Below are positions 51,944-61,010 of a stretch of DNA of 64,000 nt, in pieces. Position 1 is the first letter of the stretch, and every line of letters starts with the position of its first letter. The stretch is from NCBI GenBank assembly GCA_963678085.1, contig OY782680.1, positions 2,170,001 to 2,234,000 on the forward strand. The letters run 5' to 3'. The stretch comes from Aliishimia sp963678085 (GTDB lineage Bacteria > Pseudomonadota > Alphaproteobacteria > Rhodobacterales > Rhodobacteraceae). A model generated the notes under the pieces. It was not told where the DNA came from. It was given only the letters and a program-made list of their open reading frames with translations, and did not search any database. The translations under genes were made by a program, and so were the position numbers.

Positions 51944-52402
51944 ATGCTGATCCATAGATTTTATTTGGACGAGCTTTCGCAGAACCCGGCGTTCGACTAC
52001 CGCCTCTATTACGAAAAAACAGCAGACGCTTCACTGCATGATGACCTAATCCAGTATATCAACGATAGTTTGCAGTGGGTTTCCAGCTACAATCCCGCCC
52101 GCAATATGGAAGCCCAGTCCGGTCTCAATCACCATGGTCCTACAGTCATACGAAGCTCAGGAGCAAAAAAGCTTCGAAGAGTTTCAATGGCTTGGGCATC
52201 CCTATTCGCGCAATCGCCTCCTAAGCTTGAGTTGACGGGCGATTTTTGCTGGGTAAACGACCAAAATCCTGAGAACGGTTCTTACGTGAAGCTTGACTTG
52301 ATCCGAGACCAAGTCGTCGCAAACTTCGAGGACCTCGCGGAAATATGTCTCAAAGTGGCGGACAGCGATGACAGCGCATTCATCATGCACTACGGGCTTT
52401 AA
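51944..52402 (+). CDS. Orphan protein, unknown function
   Basis: 152 residues, soluble, one Trp-rich and Tyr-rich stretch (FDYRLYYEKTADASLHDDL) and a C-terminal KVADSDDSAFIMHYGL. I do not recognise a family. Codon usage looks less GC-biased than neighbours. It lies between the MFS transporter and guaB, both core genes; the 146 bases after it hold no gene and look like degraded sequence. It may be a horizontally acquired gene. Confidence 0.5.
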   Translation: MLIHRFYLDELSQNPAFDYRLYYEKTADASLHDDLIQYINDSLQWVSSYNPARNMEAQSGLNHHGPTVIRSSGAKKLRRVSMAWASLFAQSPPKLELTGDFCWVNDQNPENGSYVKLDLIRDQVVANFEDLAEICLKVADSDDSAFIMHYGL

Positions 52403-52548
52403 CCAAATGGTTTGAACCCTTCATTGAGAACCGAGGTCTGCTCCGTCCGCAAAGCAGCCAACTTTCTGAGGTCAGCTACCGTAGAACTTTTCGGGCGTAG
52501 GTCCTCTGTAGTCGCGGCTCTCTTGAGGGATCGCCGCACTGCTAGTAA

Positions 52549-53997
52549 TTACCCAATCCGGTAGTTCGGGCTTTCGCGGGTGATTTGTACGTCGTGCACG
52601 TGGCTTTCTTTCAGGCCTGCTCCGGTGATGCGCACGAAGTTGCAGTTTTTACGCATCTCAGGGACCGTGGCGCAGCCGGTGTAGCCCATGGCTGCGCGCA
52701 GGCCTCCGACCAGTTGGTGCACCACCGCGCCTGCGCTACCCTTATAGGGCACCTGCCCTTCGATGCCTTCGGGCACCAGTTTGTCGCTGGCTGCGTCTTT
52801 CTGGAAATAGCGATCCGCAGAGCCGCGCGCCATCGCCCCCAAGGAGCCCATGCCGCGATAGCTTTTGAAGCTGCGGCCCTGATAGAGGATCACTTCGCCG
52901 GGGCTTTCATCGGTTCCCGCGATCATCGAGCCCACCATCGCGCAAGAGGCCCCGGCAGCAATCGCCTTTGCAAAATCGCCCGAGAACTTGATCCCGCCAT
53001 CGGCAATCACCGGCACATCTCCGGCGGCCGCCGCGCAATCCATAATCGCAGTGAGCTGAGGCACCCCAACACCGGCCACCATACGTGTGGTGCAGATCGA
53101 GCCGGGCCCGATTCCAACCTTAATCGCATCGGCGCCTGCATCAATCAACGCCCGCGTGGCCTCGCCAGTCGCCACATTGCCCGCAACCACCTGCACCTCA
53201 TTTGAGAGCGACTTGGCCCGTTTCACAGCAGCCGCGACCCCTTCGCTATGACCATGGGCGGTGTCGATCACAATCATATCCGCACCGGCCTCGACCAGCT
53301 GCGCCGAGCGCTCAAAGCCCGCATCCCCCACGGTGGTGGCCGCTGCCACCCGCAAACGCCCCAGCTCATCTTTGCACGCGGTCGGGTTCAAAACGGCTTT
53401 CTCTGTGTCCTTAAGGGTCAAGAGCCCCGTCAGTGCCCCGTCTTGGTCCGTGACAAGCAGCTTTTCAATCCGGCGCGCTTTCATCAAGCTAATGGCCTCC
53501 TCCCGGTCCGCTGGTTCACGCAGGATCGCCAGCCCCTCAGAGGTCATCATCACGGAAACCGGTGTATCGTCACGTTCGGCAAAGCGCATGTCGCGATTGG
53601 TTACGATGCCCAGCACGCGGCGGTTCTCATCCACTACGGGAAAGCCGGTAAAGCCATAGCGCTCGGTCAAGGCCTTGGCATCGGCTTTGGTTTGATCAGG
53701 GCTCAGAGTGATAGGATTATAGACGATCCCGCTTTCAAAGCGCTTGACCCGGCGCACCTCGCGCGCTTGCTCATCTGCATTCAGATTGCGGTGAATAACC
53801 CCCATGCCCCCCGCTTGGGCCATGGCAATCGCCATACGCGCCTCGGTCACGGTATCCATGGCCGAGCTGAGCAGGGGAATGTTCAAAGCAATGGAGAGGG
53901 TCACTTGCGTGCGCGTATCGGCGGTGCTGGGCAAAACCGACGAGGCCCCAGGCACAAGCAATACATCATCAAAGGTAAGCGCCTCACGAATCTCCAT
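52549..53997 (-). CDS. guaB: Inosine-5'-monophosphate dehydrogenase
   Basis: 482 residues from the ATG at 53997 (MEIREALTFDDVLLVPG), with GAGG 7 bases upstream; the ATG at 54009 lacks a ribosome site. GuaB makes XMP from IMP, the first step to GMP. Two CBS domains lie at about 95-215, and GPGSICTTRMV contains the catalytic Cys. GSMIAGTDESPGE, then YRGMGSLGAM, complete the barrel. Confidence 0.96.
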   Translation of the reverse strand: MEIREALTFDDVLLVPGASSVLPSTADTRTQVTLSIALNIPLLSSAMDTVTEARMAIAMAQAGGMGVIHRNLNADEQAREVRRVKRFESGIVYNPITLSPDQTKADAKALTERYGFTGFPVVDENRRVLGIVTNRDMRFAERDDTPVSVMMTSEGLAILREPADREEAISLMKARRIEKLLVTDQDGALTGLLTLKDTEKAVLNPTACKDELGRLRVAAATTVGDAGFERSAQLVEAGADMIVIDTAHGHSEGVAAAVKRAKSLSNEVQVVAGNVATGEATRALIDAGADAIKVGIGPGSICTTRMVAGVGVPQLTAIMDCAAAAGDVPVIADGGIKFSGDFAKAIAAGASCAMVGSMIAGTDESPGEVILYQGRSFKSYRGMGSLGAMARGSADRYFQKDAASDKLVPEGIEGQVPYKGSAGAVVHQLVGGLRAAMGYTGCATVPEMRKNCNFVRITGAGLKESHVHDVQITRESPNYRIG

Positions 53998-54132
53998 CGG
54001 GAACCTCATTTAGGGAGTATCAATTGGCACTTTCCTATTTCACGGCGCTGCGCATTTGGAAAGAGCGATTTCTCTGCCTTGCAGCACCGCGACAATTCAC
54101 GCAAGCTGAACTGAAACGAGATGGGGGATGAT

Positions 54133-55089
54133 ATGAGCACACATGGCTATGAAAGCGGGCGGCTGGATCTGCCTTTTGTTGGGATTTGCACCTTTGGCAA
54201 GCGCCCCTATGTGGCGGATTGGAATGCGCTTGACGCCGATGTCGCTGTGCTTGGCGCACCATTTGACTTTGGCACCCAGTGGCGTTCGGGCGCGCGCTTT
54301 GGCCCGCGTGCGGTGCGCGAGGCTTCAACGCTGTTTTCCTTTGGTCATGCAGGGGCTTATGATCACGAGGATGAGGCCACCTATCTGCCCGGCTCTGTGC
54401 GCATTGTAGATATGGGGGATGCGGATATTGTGCATACCGATACGGTCAAGAGCCATGCCAATATCGAAGCGGGCGTGCGCGCTGCGCTTAAGGGCGGTGC
54501 GCTGCCCGTGACGATTGGCGGGGATCATTCGGTCAATATCCCCTGCATTCGCGCCTTTGACGATCAGGGCCCGATCCATGTCCTGCAAATTGATGCGCAT
54601 TTAGACTTCGTAGACAGCCGCCATGGCGTGACCGAAGGGCATGGCAACCCAATGCGCCGGGCCGCCGAGAAAGACTATGTGAGCGGGCTGACGCAGGTGG
54701 GCATTCGCAATGTCTCCTCCACCGCCATAGAGGGCTATGCGGCGGCGCGCGAGATGGGCTCTGATATCCTGTCGGTGCGCCAGGCGCGCCAATTGGGGCC
54801 AAAGGCGCTGGCAGCGCGCATTCCCAGCGGCGCGCGGGTCTATATCACCATCGACATTGACGCCTTTTGCCCCTCAATCGCGCCGGGCACCGGCACGCCG
54901 TCCCATGGCGGGTTTCTCTATTACGATGTGCTGGAAATGCTGCAACAGGTGGCGCAAACCCATGAGATCGTCGGCATCGACTTGGTTGAGGTTGCCCCCG
55001 ATTATGATCCCACCGGCTCCACCGCCATTCTCGCCGCGCAAGTGCTGCTAAACCTGCTCGGCTTCATTTTTCACGCCAGGGGGCATTAA
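54133..55089 (+). CDS. Agmatinase-family ureohydrolase (third copy in the window)
   Basis: 318 residues from the ATG at 54133; a start at 54121 is also open. The metal site is complete: GGDHS (H132), DAHLD (D154, H156, D158) and DIDAF (D241, D243). It differs from the pair at 6940-8846 in DIDAFCPSIAPGTGTP, in place of DID[SG]LDPA, and in a short GxYDHEDE insertion, so it belongs to another subfamily. It stands alone, divergent from guaB. Agmatine, guanidinobutyrate or another guanidino acid are candidates. Confidence 0.83.
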   Translation: MSTHGYESGRLDLPFVGICTFGKRPYVADWNALDADVAVLGAPFDFGTQWRSGARFGPRAVREASTLFSFGHAGAYDHEDEATYLPGSVRIVDMGDADIVHTDTVKSHANIEAGVRAALKGGALPVTIGGDHSVNIPCIRAFDDQGPIHVLQIDAHLDFVDSRHGVTEGHGNPMRRAAEKDYVSGLTQVGIRNVSSTAIEGYAAAREMGSDILSVRQARQLGPKALAARIPSGARVYITIDIDAFCPSIAPGTGTPSHGGFLYYDVLEMLQQVAQTHEIVGIDLVEVAPDYDPTGSTAILAAQVLLNLLGFIFHARGH

Positions 55090-55266
55090 GGCGCGCGAAA
55101 ACCCAGTTCTGCGCCGTGGGGGTTTTGCACGCCCACACCTCCGCCCCGTGTCAAATAAGGTATTTACTGGCCAGATGAAGGGGGGCGACGCATAAGAGGG
55201 CCATACTGGTTAGGGTTTTCAACTGTGTGTGGTACAATTGATCTTTAGGATTGGTTAAGGGTCGCT

Positions 55267-56082
55267 ATGCAAGTTTCCAAGCCAAAGCACGACGAAACTT
55301 GCATCGAGTCGTTTATGAACACTGAGACCCCGCAAAAACCCTGCCCATATTGCAGCGAACGTGCTGGCGCGGCCTTCAAAGAAGATATCACAATGGCGTT
55401 TCAACCCATCTTTGATATCTCTGATGGCTCCGTTTTCGCGCAAGAAGCGCTTGTTCGCGGTAAAGATGGGCGCAGCGCGGGGCAGATCCTGGACCTTGTG
55501 ACGGAAGATAACCGCTACCAATTCGATCAGCTCTGCCGCGCCACTGCGATCACCGTTGCCTCTGCCGCCGGGCTTAATGGCAGGCTATCCATCAACTTCA
55601 TGCCAAACGCCGTTTATGAGCCGCGCAACTGCATCCAACATACGCTGCGCACCGCTGAGAAATGCAAGTTCGATATCACCAATCTTGTGTTTGAGTTCAC
55701 CGAGCAAGAGTTGATCAAAGACCCCAAACACCTGATCAATATCATTGAAACCTATAAGCAATACGGGTTTCTCACCGCTATTGACGATTTTGGAGCAGGC
55801 TTTTCCAGCCTTAAGCTGCTCGTCGATGTTGTGCCGGACCTGATCAAATTGGACCGCTACCTGATCATTGATATCGACAAGGATCCTGTGCGCCAGAAGA
55901 TCGTTGCACATATGATCGCACTTTGCGCTGATCTGGGGGTAACGCCCGTGGTCGAGGGGGTCGAAACACCGCAAGAATTGGAGCTGCTTCGATCTCTCGG
56001 GGTCAAGTTGGTGCAAGGGTTTTTGCTGGCGAGCCCCCAATTAGAAGCGCTGCAAACCGAGATGAACGCGCGACCCTATTAG
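55267..56082 (+). CDS. EAL-domain cyclic di-GMP phosphodiesterase with N-terminal Cys cluster
   Basis: 271 residues. The EAL domain (about 40-260) keeps the expected catalytic residues: EALVRG (60-65), N110 and N114, FEFTE (142-146), DDFGAG (173-178), K194 in IKLDR, VVEGVET (228-234) and Q250. It should therefore hydrolyse c-di-GMP. There is no GGDEF domain. The N terminus has H8, C12, C26 and C29 (KPCPYCSER), a possible metal or redox site. AAGGG lies 5-9 bases before the ATG at 55267. Confidence 0.88.
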   Translation: MQVSKPKHDETCIESFMNTETPQKPCPYCSERAGAAFKEDITMAFQPIFDISDGSVFAQEALVRGKDGRSAGQILDLVTEDNRYQFDQLCRATAITVASAAGLNGRLSINFMPNAVYEPRNCIQHTLRTAEKCKFDITNLVFEFTEQELIKDPKHLINIIETYKQYGFLTAIDDFGAGFSSLKLLVDVVPDLIKLDRYLIIDIDKDPVRQKIVAHMIALCADLGVTPVVEGVETPQELELLRSLGVKLVQGFLLASPQLEALQTEMNARPY

Positions 56083-56233
56083 CTGCGGCAGCCTGTTGGT
56101 TTCTCAAAAACGGCCACTGAGCGGCTCACACCCAATGCAAGGCCAATTTATGCAAACCGACCCGCTTGCAATTTTCACCCGTGCAAGCCGAAAATGTCAA
56201 AATTCCGTAACACCTCTGGCATAAAGAACACGC

Positions 56234-57394
56234 ATGACACAGCCTCTCTCTGATATCATTATCTTAGACCTCACCCATGTGCTTGCAGGTCCGTTTTGCA
56301 CCATGGGCCTTGCCGAGCTTGGCGCGAGCGTCATTAAGATCGAGCCGCCCCAGGGCGATGACACCCGCGCCTTTCCGCCCTTTGTGGGCGAGGACAGCGC
56401 CTATTTCGCAACGATCAATCGCTGCAAGCATTCCATCGCGCTGAACCTGAAAGAGGCCACAGACCGAGAGATCTTTGAGCGCCTCTTGCCGCGCGCGGAT
56501 ATTTTGGTTGAAAATTACCGCCCCGGCGTGATGGAAAAGCTGGGCTATGGCTGGGACGATCTGCATGCTCAATACCCGCGCTTAATCTATGGCGCAGTGT
56601 CTGGATTTGGCCATACTGGACCAGATGCCCTGCGCCCCGCCTATGATATGGTAGTGCAAGCGCGCGGCGGCGTTATGTCCATTACCGGGGAAAAAGAGCG
56701 TGAGCCGGTGCGCGTCGGGGCCTCAATCGGGGATATCGTGGCCGGGATGTATCTCACCCAAGGCATTCTGGCCGCCCTCGTGGCCCGCAGCAAAGATGGC
56801 TTGGGGCGCAAAATAGATATCGCTATGCTCGACAGTCAAATTGCGATTATCGAGCACGCCATTGCCATTACCGGCGTCACCGGCACGGCTCCAGGTCCAA
56901 GCGGGGCGCGCCATCCCTCGATCACACCCTTTGAAACCTTCCATGCTTCCGATGGGCTATTTGTGATCGCCGCCGGAAATGACCGCCTGTTTCAAAAACT
57001 CTGCCAAGCCCTTGGGCTTGATCTAGCGGACGACCCTCGTTTTGCCAATAACGGTGCGCGCTGCACCCATGTGTCAATTCTCAAACGCCTTATTGAGACC
57101 GTGACCCTCAGCAAGCCCCGCGCTCATTGGATCGCACTGCTACAAGAGGCGGGCATTCCAACCGGCCCGATCCAAAACACCGCCCAAGCCATGCAAGATC
57201 CGCAGCTCTTGGCGCGCAATATGATCGTCGACGTGGCAAACCCTCATGGCACGGCCCCGCTGAAAGCCGCTGGCAATCCGGTGAAAATGACCGGCCTGCC
57301 CGACAGTAACACGCGCCCCGCAGCCCCGCGTCTTGATGAAAGCCGCGCAGATATCTTGAACTGGCTCAGCGGCGCACCCCTGCCCCAGCTCTAA
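56234..57394 (+). CDS. CaiB/BaiF family CoA transferase
   Basis: 386 residues, a class III CoA transferase. The catalytic Asp is in RPAYDMVVQARGG (D138). GPFCTMGLAELGASVIKIEPP near the N terminus and the AVSGFGHTGP segment are typical. These enzymes swap CoA between carboxylic acids. The acceptor here is unknown; adjacency to a RamA-like gene (97 bases later) does not establish a shared pathway. Confidence 0.9.
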   Translation: MTQPLSDIIILDLTHVLAGPFCTMGLAELGASVIKIEPPQGDDTRAFPPFVGEDSAYFATINRCKHSIALNLKEATDREIFERLLPRADILVENYRPGVMEKLGYGWDDLHAQYPRLIYGAVSGFGHTGPDALRPAYDMVVQARGGVMSITGEKEREPVRVGASIGDIVAGMYLTQGILAALVARSKDGLGRKIDIAMLDSQIAIIEHAIAITGVTGTAPGPSGARHPSITPFETFHASDGLFVIAAGNDRLFQKLCQALGLDLADDPRFANNGARCTHVSILKRLIETVTLSKPRAHWIALLQEAGIPTGPIQNTAQAMQDPQLLARNMIVDVANPHGTAPLKAAGNPVKMTGLPDSNTRPAAPRLDESRADILNWLSGAPLPQL

Positions 57395-57490
57395 CGCGCC
57401 TTGCCGCGAAGCAGCTCAAATCTGCCGCAGTTGGCATTTTTCTAAGCCCCCGCACTCTATATATATGAGCAAAGCAAGAGAGGTGCGGCT

Positions 57491-59536
57491 ATGAGCAATG
57501 ATCCCCTGGTGATTTTCACACCGTCCGGCAAACGTGGCAATTTCCCCATAGGCACGCCCATTTTGCAGGCCGCGCGCAGCCTTGGGGTAGATCTTGACTC
57601 GGTGTGCGGCGGGCGGGGGATTTGCTCAAAATGTCAGATCACGCCCTCTTATGGCGAATTTCCCAAACATGGGGTGACGGTTCAGGAGGGTGCGCTGTCA
57701 GAATGGAATGCGGTCGAGCAGCGCTATCAGGACAAGCGCGGGCTGAAAGCGGGGCGTCGCCTGGGCTGCCAAGCCACGGTGCAAGGCGATATCGTGATCG
57801 ACGTGCCGCCTGAGAGCCAAGTGCATAAACAAGTGGTGCGCAAAGCCGCTGCTGAGCGCGATATCACCATGGACCCGGCGACAAAGCTCTATTTTGTCGA
57901 AGTTGCCGAGCCCGATATGCATGAGCCCACCGGCGATTTTGAACGCCTCACCAAAGCGCTAGCAGATCAATGGCAGGTGGGGCCAATCGCCGCGAACCTT
58001 TCCTTGATGCGCAAGCTGCAACCCGTTTTGCGAAAAGGCAAATTCCAAGTCACCGTGGCGCTGCATAAAGGTCATGACGCGCAAAGCCATAAGGTGATCG
58101 ACATCTGGCCCGGTCTTTATGATGGCGGGCTTTACGGGCTGGCAATCGACCTTGGCTCGACCACCATTGCCGCGCATCTATGTGATCTCACCACGGGTGA
58201 GGTCAAAGCCTCCTCAGGATTGATGAACCCGCAAATCCGCTTTGGCGAAGATCTGATGAGCCGGGTGAGCTATGCGATGATGAACCCTGGCGGTGATCTG
58301 GAAATGACCACAGCGGTACGCGAGGCCATCAATACCCTTGCCGGCGAAATCGCAGATGAGGCGGGGATCGAGCCGACCCAGATCATGGAGGCGGTCTTTG
58401 TCTGCAACCCGGTGATGCATCACTTGTTGCTTGGCATTGACCCGGTCGAGCTCGGCCAAGCCCCCTTTGCCCTTGCCACTTCTGAAAGCGTCTCGCTGGC
58501 GGCAACTGAACTGGATCTGAGCGCACTCAATACCAATGCGCAGGTCTTTGTGTTGCCTTGTATTGCGGGCCATGTGGGCGCCGATGCCGCTGCCGTTGCG
58601 CTGTCCGAAGAGCCAGGAAAGTCCGACGATCTTGCCCTGATCGTGGATGTGGGCACCAATGCGGAGATCCTGCTCGGGGATAAATCGCGCGTGCTCGCCT
58701 GCTCCTCGCCCACGGGGCCAGCCTTTGAGGGCGCGCAAATCAGCTCAGGCCAGCGCGCCGCCCCTGGTGCGATTGAGCGCATCGAGATTGACCCCATCAC
58801 CAAGGAACCCCGCTTTCGCGTGATCGGCTCTGAGATCTGGTCCGACGAGCCGGGCTTTGCAGAGGCAACCGAGGCCAGCGGCATCACCGGGATTTGCGGC
58901 TCTGGCATTATCGAAGCTGTGGCCGAAATGCGCATTGCGGGGCTTTTGGATGCGGGCGGGCTCATTGGCTCGGCTGAGCAAACCGGCACATCGCGCTGCA
59001 TTGCCGCCGGGCGCACTCATGAATATGTGATCCATGACGCCTCTGACACCGGCGGGCCGCGCATTACCGTGACCCAAGGCGATATTCGCGCCATTCAGCT
59101 TGCGAAATCTGCGCTTTATGCTGGGGCCAAGCTGCTCATGGATGAAATGGGGGTTGAGAGCGTGGACCGCGTCGTGCTCGCCGGGGCCTTTGGCGCGCAT
59201 ATCTCGCCCAAACACGCGATGGTGCTGGGCATGATCCCGGATGCGCCGCTGGATAAGGTCACCAGCGCGGGCAATGCCGCCGGAACCGGGGCGCGGATTG
59301 CGCTTTGTAATACTGCCGCACGGTCAGAGATCAGCAAAACCGTGCGCGAAATTACCAAGGTCGAAACCGCGATTGAGCCCCGTTTCCAAGAGCATTTCGT
59401 GAATGCGTCAGCCATTCCCAACTCCGCCGATCCCTTCCCGATTTTGCGCGCGAACGTGCCCCTGCCCGATGTGAGTTTTAACACCGGGGGTGGCGATAGC
59501 GCGGCTGGTGGAAGCCGCAGACGCCGCCGCCGCTAA
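57491..59536 (+). CDS. RamA-like corrinoid-activation protein (2Fe-2S ferredoxin plus DUF4445 ASKHA domain)
   Basis: 681 residues. The N terminus has a [2Fe-2S] ferredoxin domain with CGGRGICSKC (C39, C45, C48) and C93. The rest is an ASKHA ATPase of the DUF4445/RACo type (AIDLGSTTIAAHLCDL at about 218-233). Such proteins reactivate oxidised corrinoid proteins by ATP-driven reduction in methyltransferase systems. The C terminus ends in a basic tail RRRRRR. The likely partner is an MttB-family system such as the one at 15930, but no corrinoid protein is in the window. Confidence 0.85.
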   Translation: MSNDPLVIFTPSGKRGNFPIGTPILQAARSLGVDLDSVCGGRGICSKCQITPSYGEFPKHGVTVQEGALSEWNAVEQRYQDKRGLKAGRRLGCQATVQGDIVIDVPPESQVHKQVVRKAAAERDITMDPATKLYFVEVAEPDMHEPTGDFERLTKALADQWQVGPIAANLSLMRKLQPVLRKGKFQVTVALHKGHDAQSHKVIDIWPGLYDGGLYGLAIDLGSTTIAAHLCDLTTGEVKASSGLMNPQIRFGEDLMSRVSYAMMNPGGDLEMTTAVREAINTLAGEIADEAGIEPTQIMEAVFVCNPVMHHLLLGIDPVELGQAPFALATSESVSLAATELDLSALNTNAQVFVLPCIAGHVGADAAAVALSEEPGKSDDLALIVDVGTNAEILLGDKSRVLACSSPTGPAFEGAQISSGQRAAPGAIERIEIDPITKEPRFRVIGSEIWSDEPGFAEATEASGITGICGSGIIEAVAEMRIAGLLDAGGLIGSAEQTGTSRCIAAGRTHEYVIHDASDTGGPRITVTQGDIRAIQLAKSALYAGAKLLMDEMGVESVDRVVLAGAFGAHISPKHAMVLGMIPDAPLDKVTSAGNAAGTGARIALCNTAARSEISKTVREITKVETAIEPRFQEHFVNASAIPNSADPFPILRANVPLPDVSFNTGGGDSAAGGSRRRRRR

Positions 59537-60303
59537 AGCCGCGCATTTCCGAAAAGAGCAGCCAAAGGCAGAGATAGGCGCGATGGGCTTGGCAGACTGC
59601 CTTGACCCACCAAGTGCGGATGTTTTTGCGCGGCGCGCAAGACCCGCCTTGCCCCAAGTGCTGGCCAAAAAGCAGGCGCCAGGGATTTCGGGATGGGCAG
59701 TTTTGCGCCCTCATTAAGTGCCTGCAACCCAGCCCCGGCCAGTTTCACAACGCCCTCTAGCGTTCCATCCACCATCGGAATGCGCTTTTGCGCCTCAAGC
59801 GCTGGAATCGCCTGCAACCAATTGGCCACCCCAAGCGCATAGCCCACCGGAGCCGCCGCAGGGCAAAAATTCCCCAGAACCGAGCACGCAACCTGCATCA
59901 GATTACCGGATGTGCGGCGCAAATATTGTTCTAGATCAATTTGCGTATCAAATGGATCATTACAGCAATCCCAATACCTTGCGACGCATATCTCATCCAA
60001 TACATGAACATCACCACGCCCAAGAACATGCATCAATGGTGTAACAACCTCATGGCGACGCACGTCGCCGCCCGCTGCGATTTCCTCTAGCGCATCGCGC
60101 CACCATTGCAGGCGCATTTGGGCAATCATGGGCTCTGAGGTGACCCAAGGGGCGCGCGAGACCTCGACATTAAACGCATAGAGCGGAAACAGCTTGGCCC
60201 GCGCCGAAAGCGGAGCGGCCATAACCGTGCGAAACCGTGCCGGGTCGCCTTTCTCGACGATACGCGCACAGGCATTTAGATCGTCCGCATTTTCCCAGTT
60301 CAT
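59533..60303 (-). CDS. Squalene/phytoene-synthase-fold protein without catalytic Asp motifs (NDUFAF6-like)
   Basis: 256 residues from the ATG at 60303, which overlaps the methyltransferase stop by ATGA. The fold matches squalene/phytoene synthases (LYAFNVEVSRAPWVTSEPMI, then MRLQWWRDALEEI), but the DxxxD motifs that bind the prenyl diphosphates are absent: the first is NVEVSR and the second region reads SGNLMQVACSVLGN. This matches the mitochondrial complex I assembly factor NDUFAF6 and its alphaproteobacterial relatives. A non-enzymatic assembly role is inferred. Its stop codon overlaps the RamA-like stop (4 bases). Confidence 0.82.
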   Translation of the reverse strand: MNWENADDLNACARIVEKGDPARFRTVMAAPLSARAKLFPLYAFNVEVSRAPWVTSEPMIAQMRLQWWRDALEEIAAGGDVRRHEVVTPLMHVLGRGDVHVLDEICVARYWDCCNDPFDTQIDLEQYLRRTSGNLMQVACSVLGNFCPAAAPVGYALGVANWLQAIPALEAQKRIPMVDGTLEGVVKLAGAGLQALNEGAKLPIPKSLAPAFWPALGARRVLRAAQKHPHLVGQGSLPSPSRLSLPLAALFGNARL

Positions 60304-61010
60304 AGAGCCCGCGCAACCGTCAGCAGATAGCCCGTCTGATCGCGCACTGCCGACCAAGCCTCGGCCTCAGCGGTGCAATACTCCAAGATTTCCACCAACT
60401 TTTCATCGGCATTCGGGCGCAGCTCGGCGGCGCGGGTTTTCAGCGGCTCAAAATACGCATGCCATCCCGCATCCGAAACCCGCCGCTGCCCCAAGATTTC
60501 AAATCCGGCCTGCTCAACGGCTGCGCCAATCTCTGCGTCGGGCCGGGTTTCATAGCCCTCCCAAAAGGCGCGGGCCGCATCGCTAGGGCTGTCACTAAAA
60601 AACGCAGGCTCGGAAAAGGCGAGCACCCCACCCTTAGCAAGAACCCCGCGCATGGTTTGCAAACCGCCCTCAAGCCCCAGAAAATAGAGCGCCCCGGCAC
60701 ACCAAATCATATCAAACGGGCCCGGCAGCGCGGCCAGATCACCCTCAGTGACAGAGATATTTGCAGAACCTGCAAATCGCGGCAGCGCCATCTCAACAAA
60801 GCTATGACGTTTCTCGATCCCCAAAATTTGCGCATCCGGCGCGGCGCGACTCAAGGCCTCAAGATCCGCGCCGGTGCCGCAACCCGCATCACAAATCCGC
60901 GCGCCTGTCTTGAGCTGCGCGAGCGAAACCGCCCAAGCGACATCCTCAGCCGTGCCGGGCCCCTGACGCAAAAGCCCATCATGCAAAATGAAAAAACTGT
61001 CCCAATCCAT
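60300..61010 (-). CDS. Class I SAM-dependent methyltransferase
   Basis: 236 residues from the ATG at 61010, which shares a base with the cimA stop (TGATG). Motif I is ICDAGCGTGADLEALS (about 38-53), and the acidic IEKR loop follows. MIWCAGALYFLG is motif IV. The substrate is unknown. It lies in one coupled unit: cimA, this gene, then the NDUFAF6-like gene. Confidence 0.88.
   Translation of the reverse strand: MDWDSFFILHDGLLRQGPGTAEDVAWAVSLAQLKTGARICDAGCGTGADLEALSRAAPDAQILGIEKRHSFVEMALPRFAGSANISVTEGDLAALPGPFDMIWCAGALYFLGLEGGLQTMRGVLAKGGVLAFSEPAFFSDSPSDAARAFWEGYETRPDAEIGAAVEQAGFEILGQRRVSDAGWHAYFEPLKTRAAELRPNADEKLVEILEYCTAEAEAWSAVRDQTGYLLTVARAL

Noticed and set aside
53248..54114. 288-residue plus-strand frame
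   Set aside because: Antisense to guaB.
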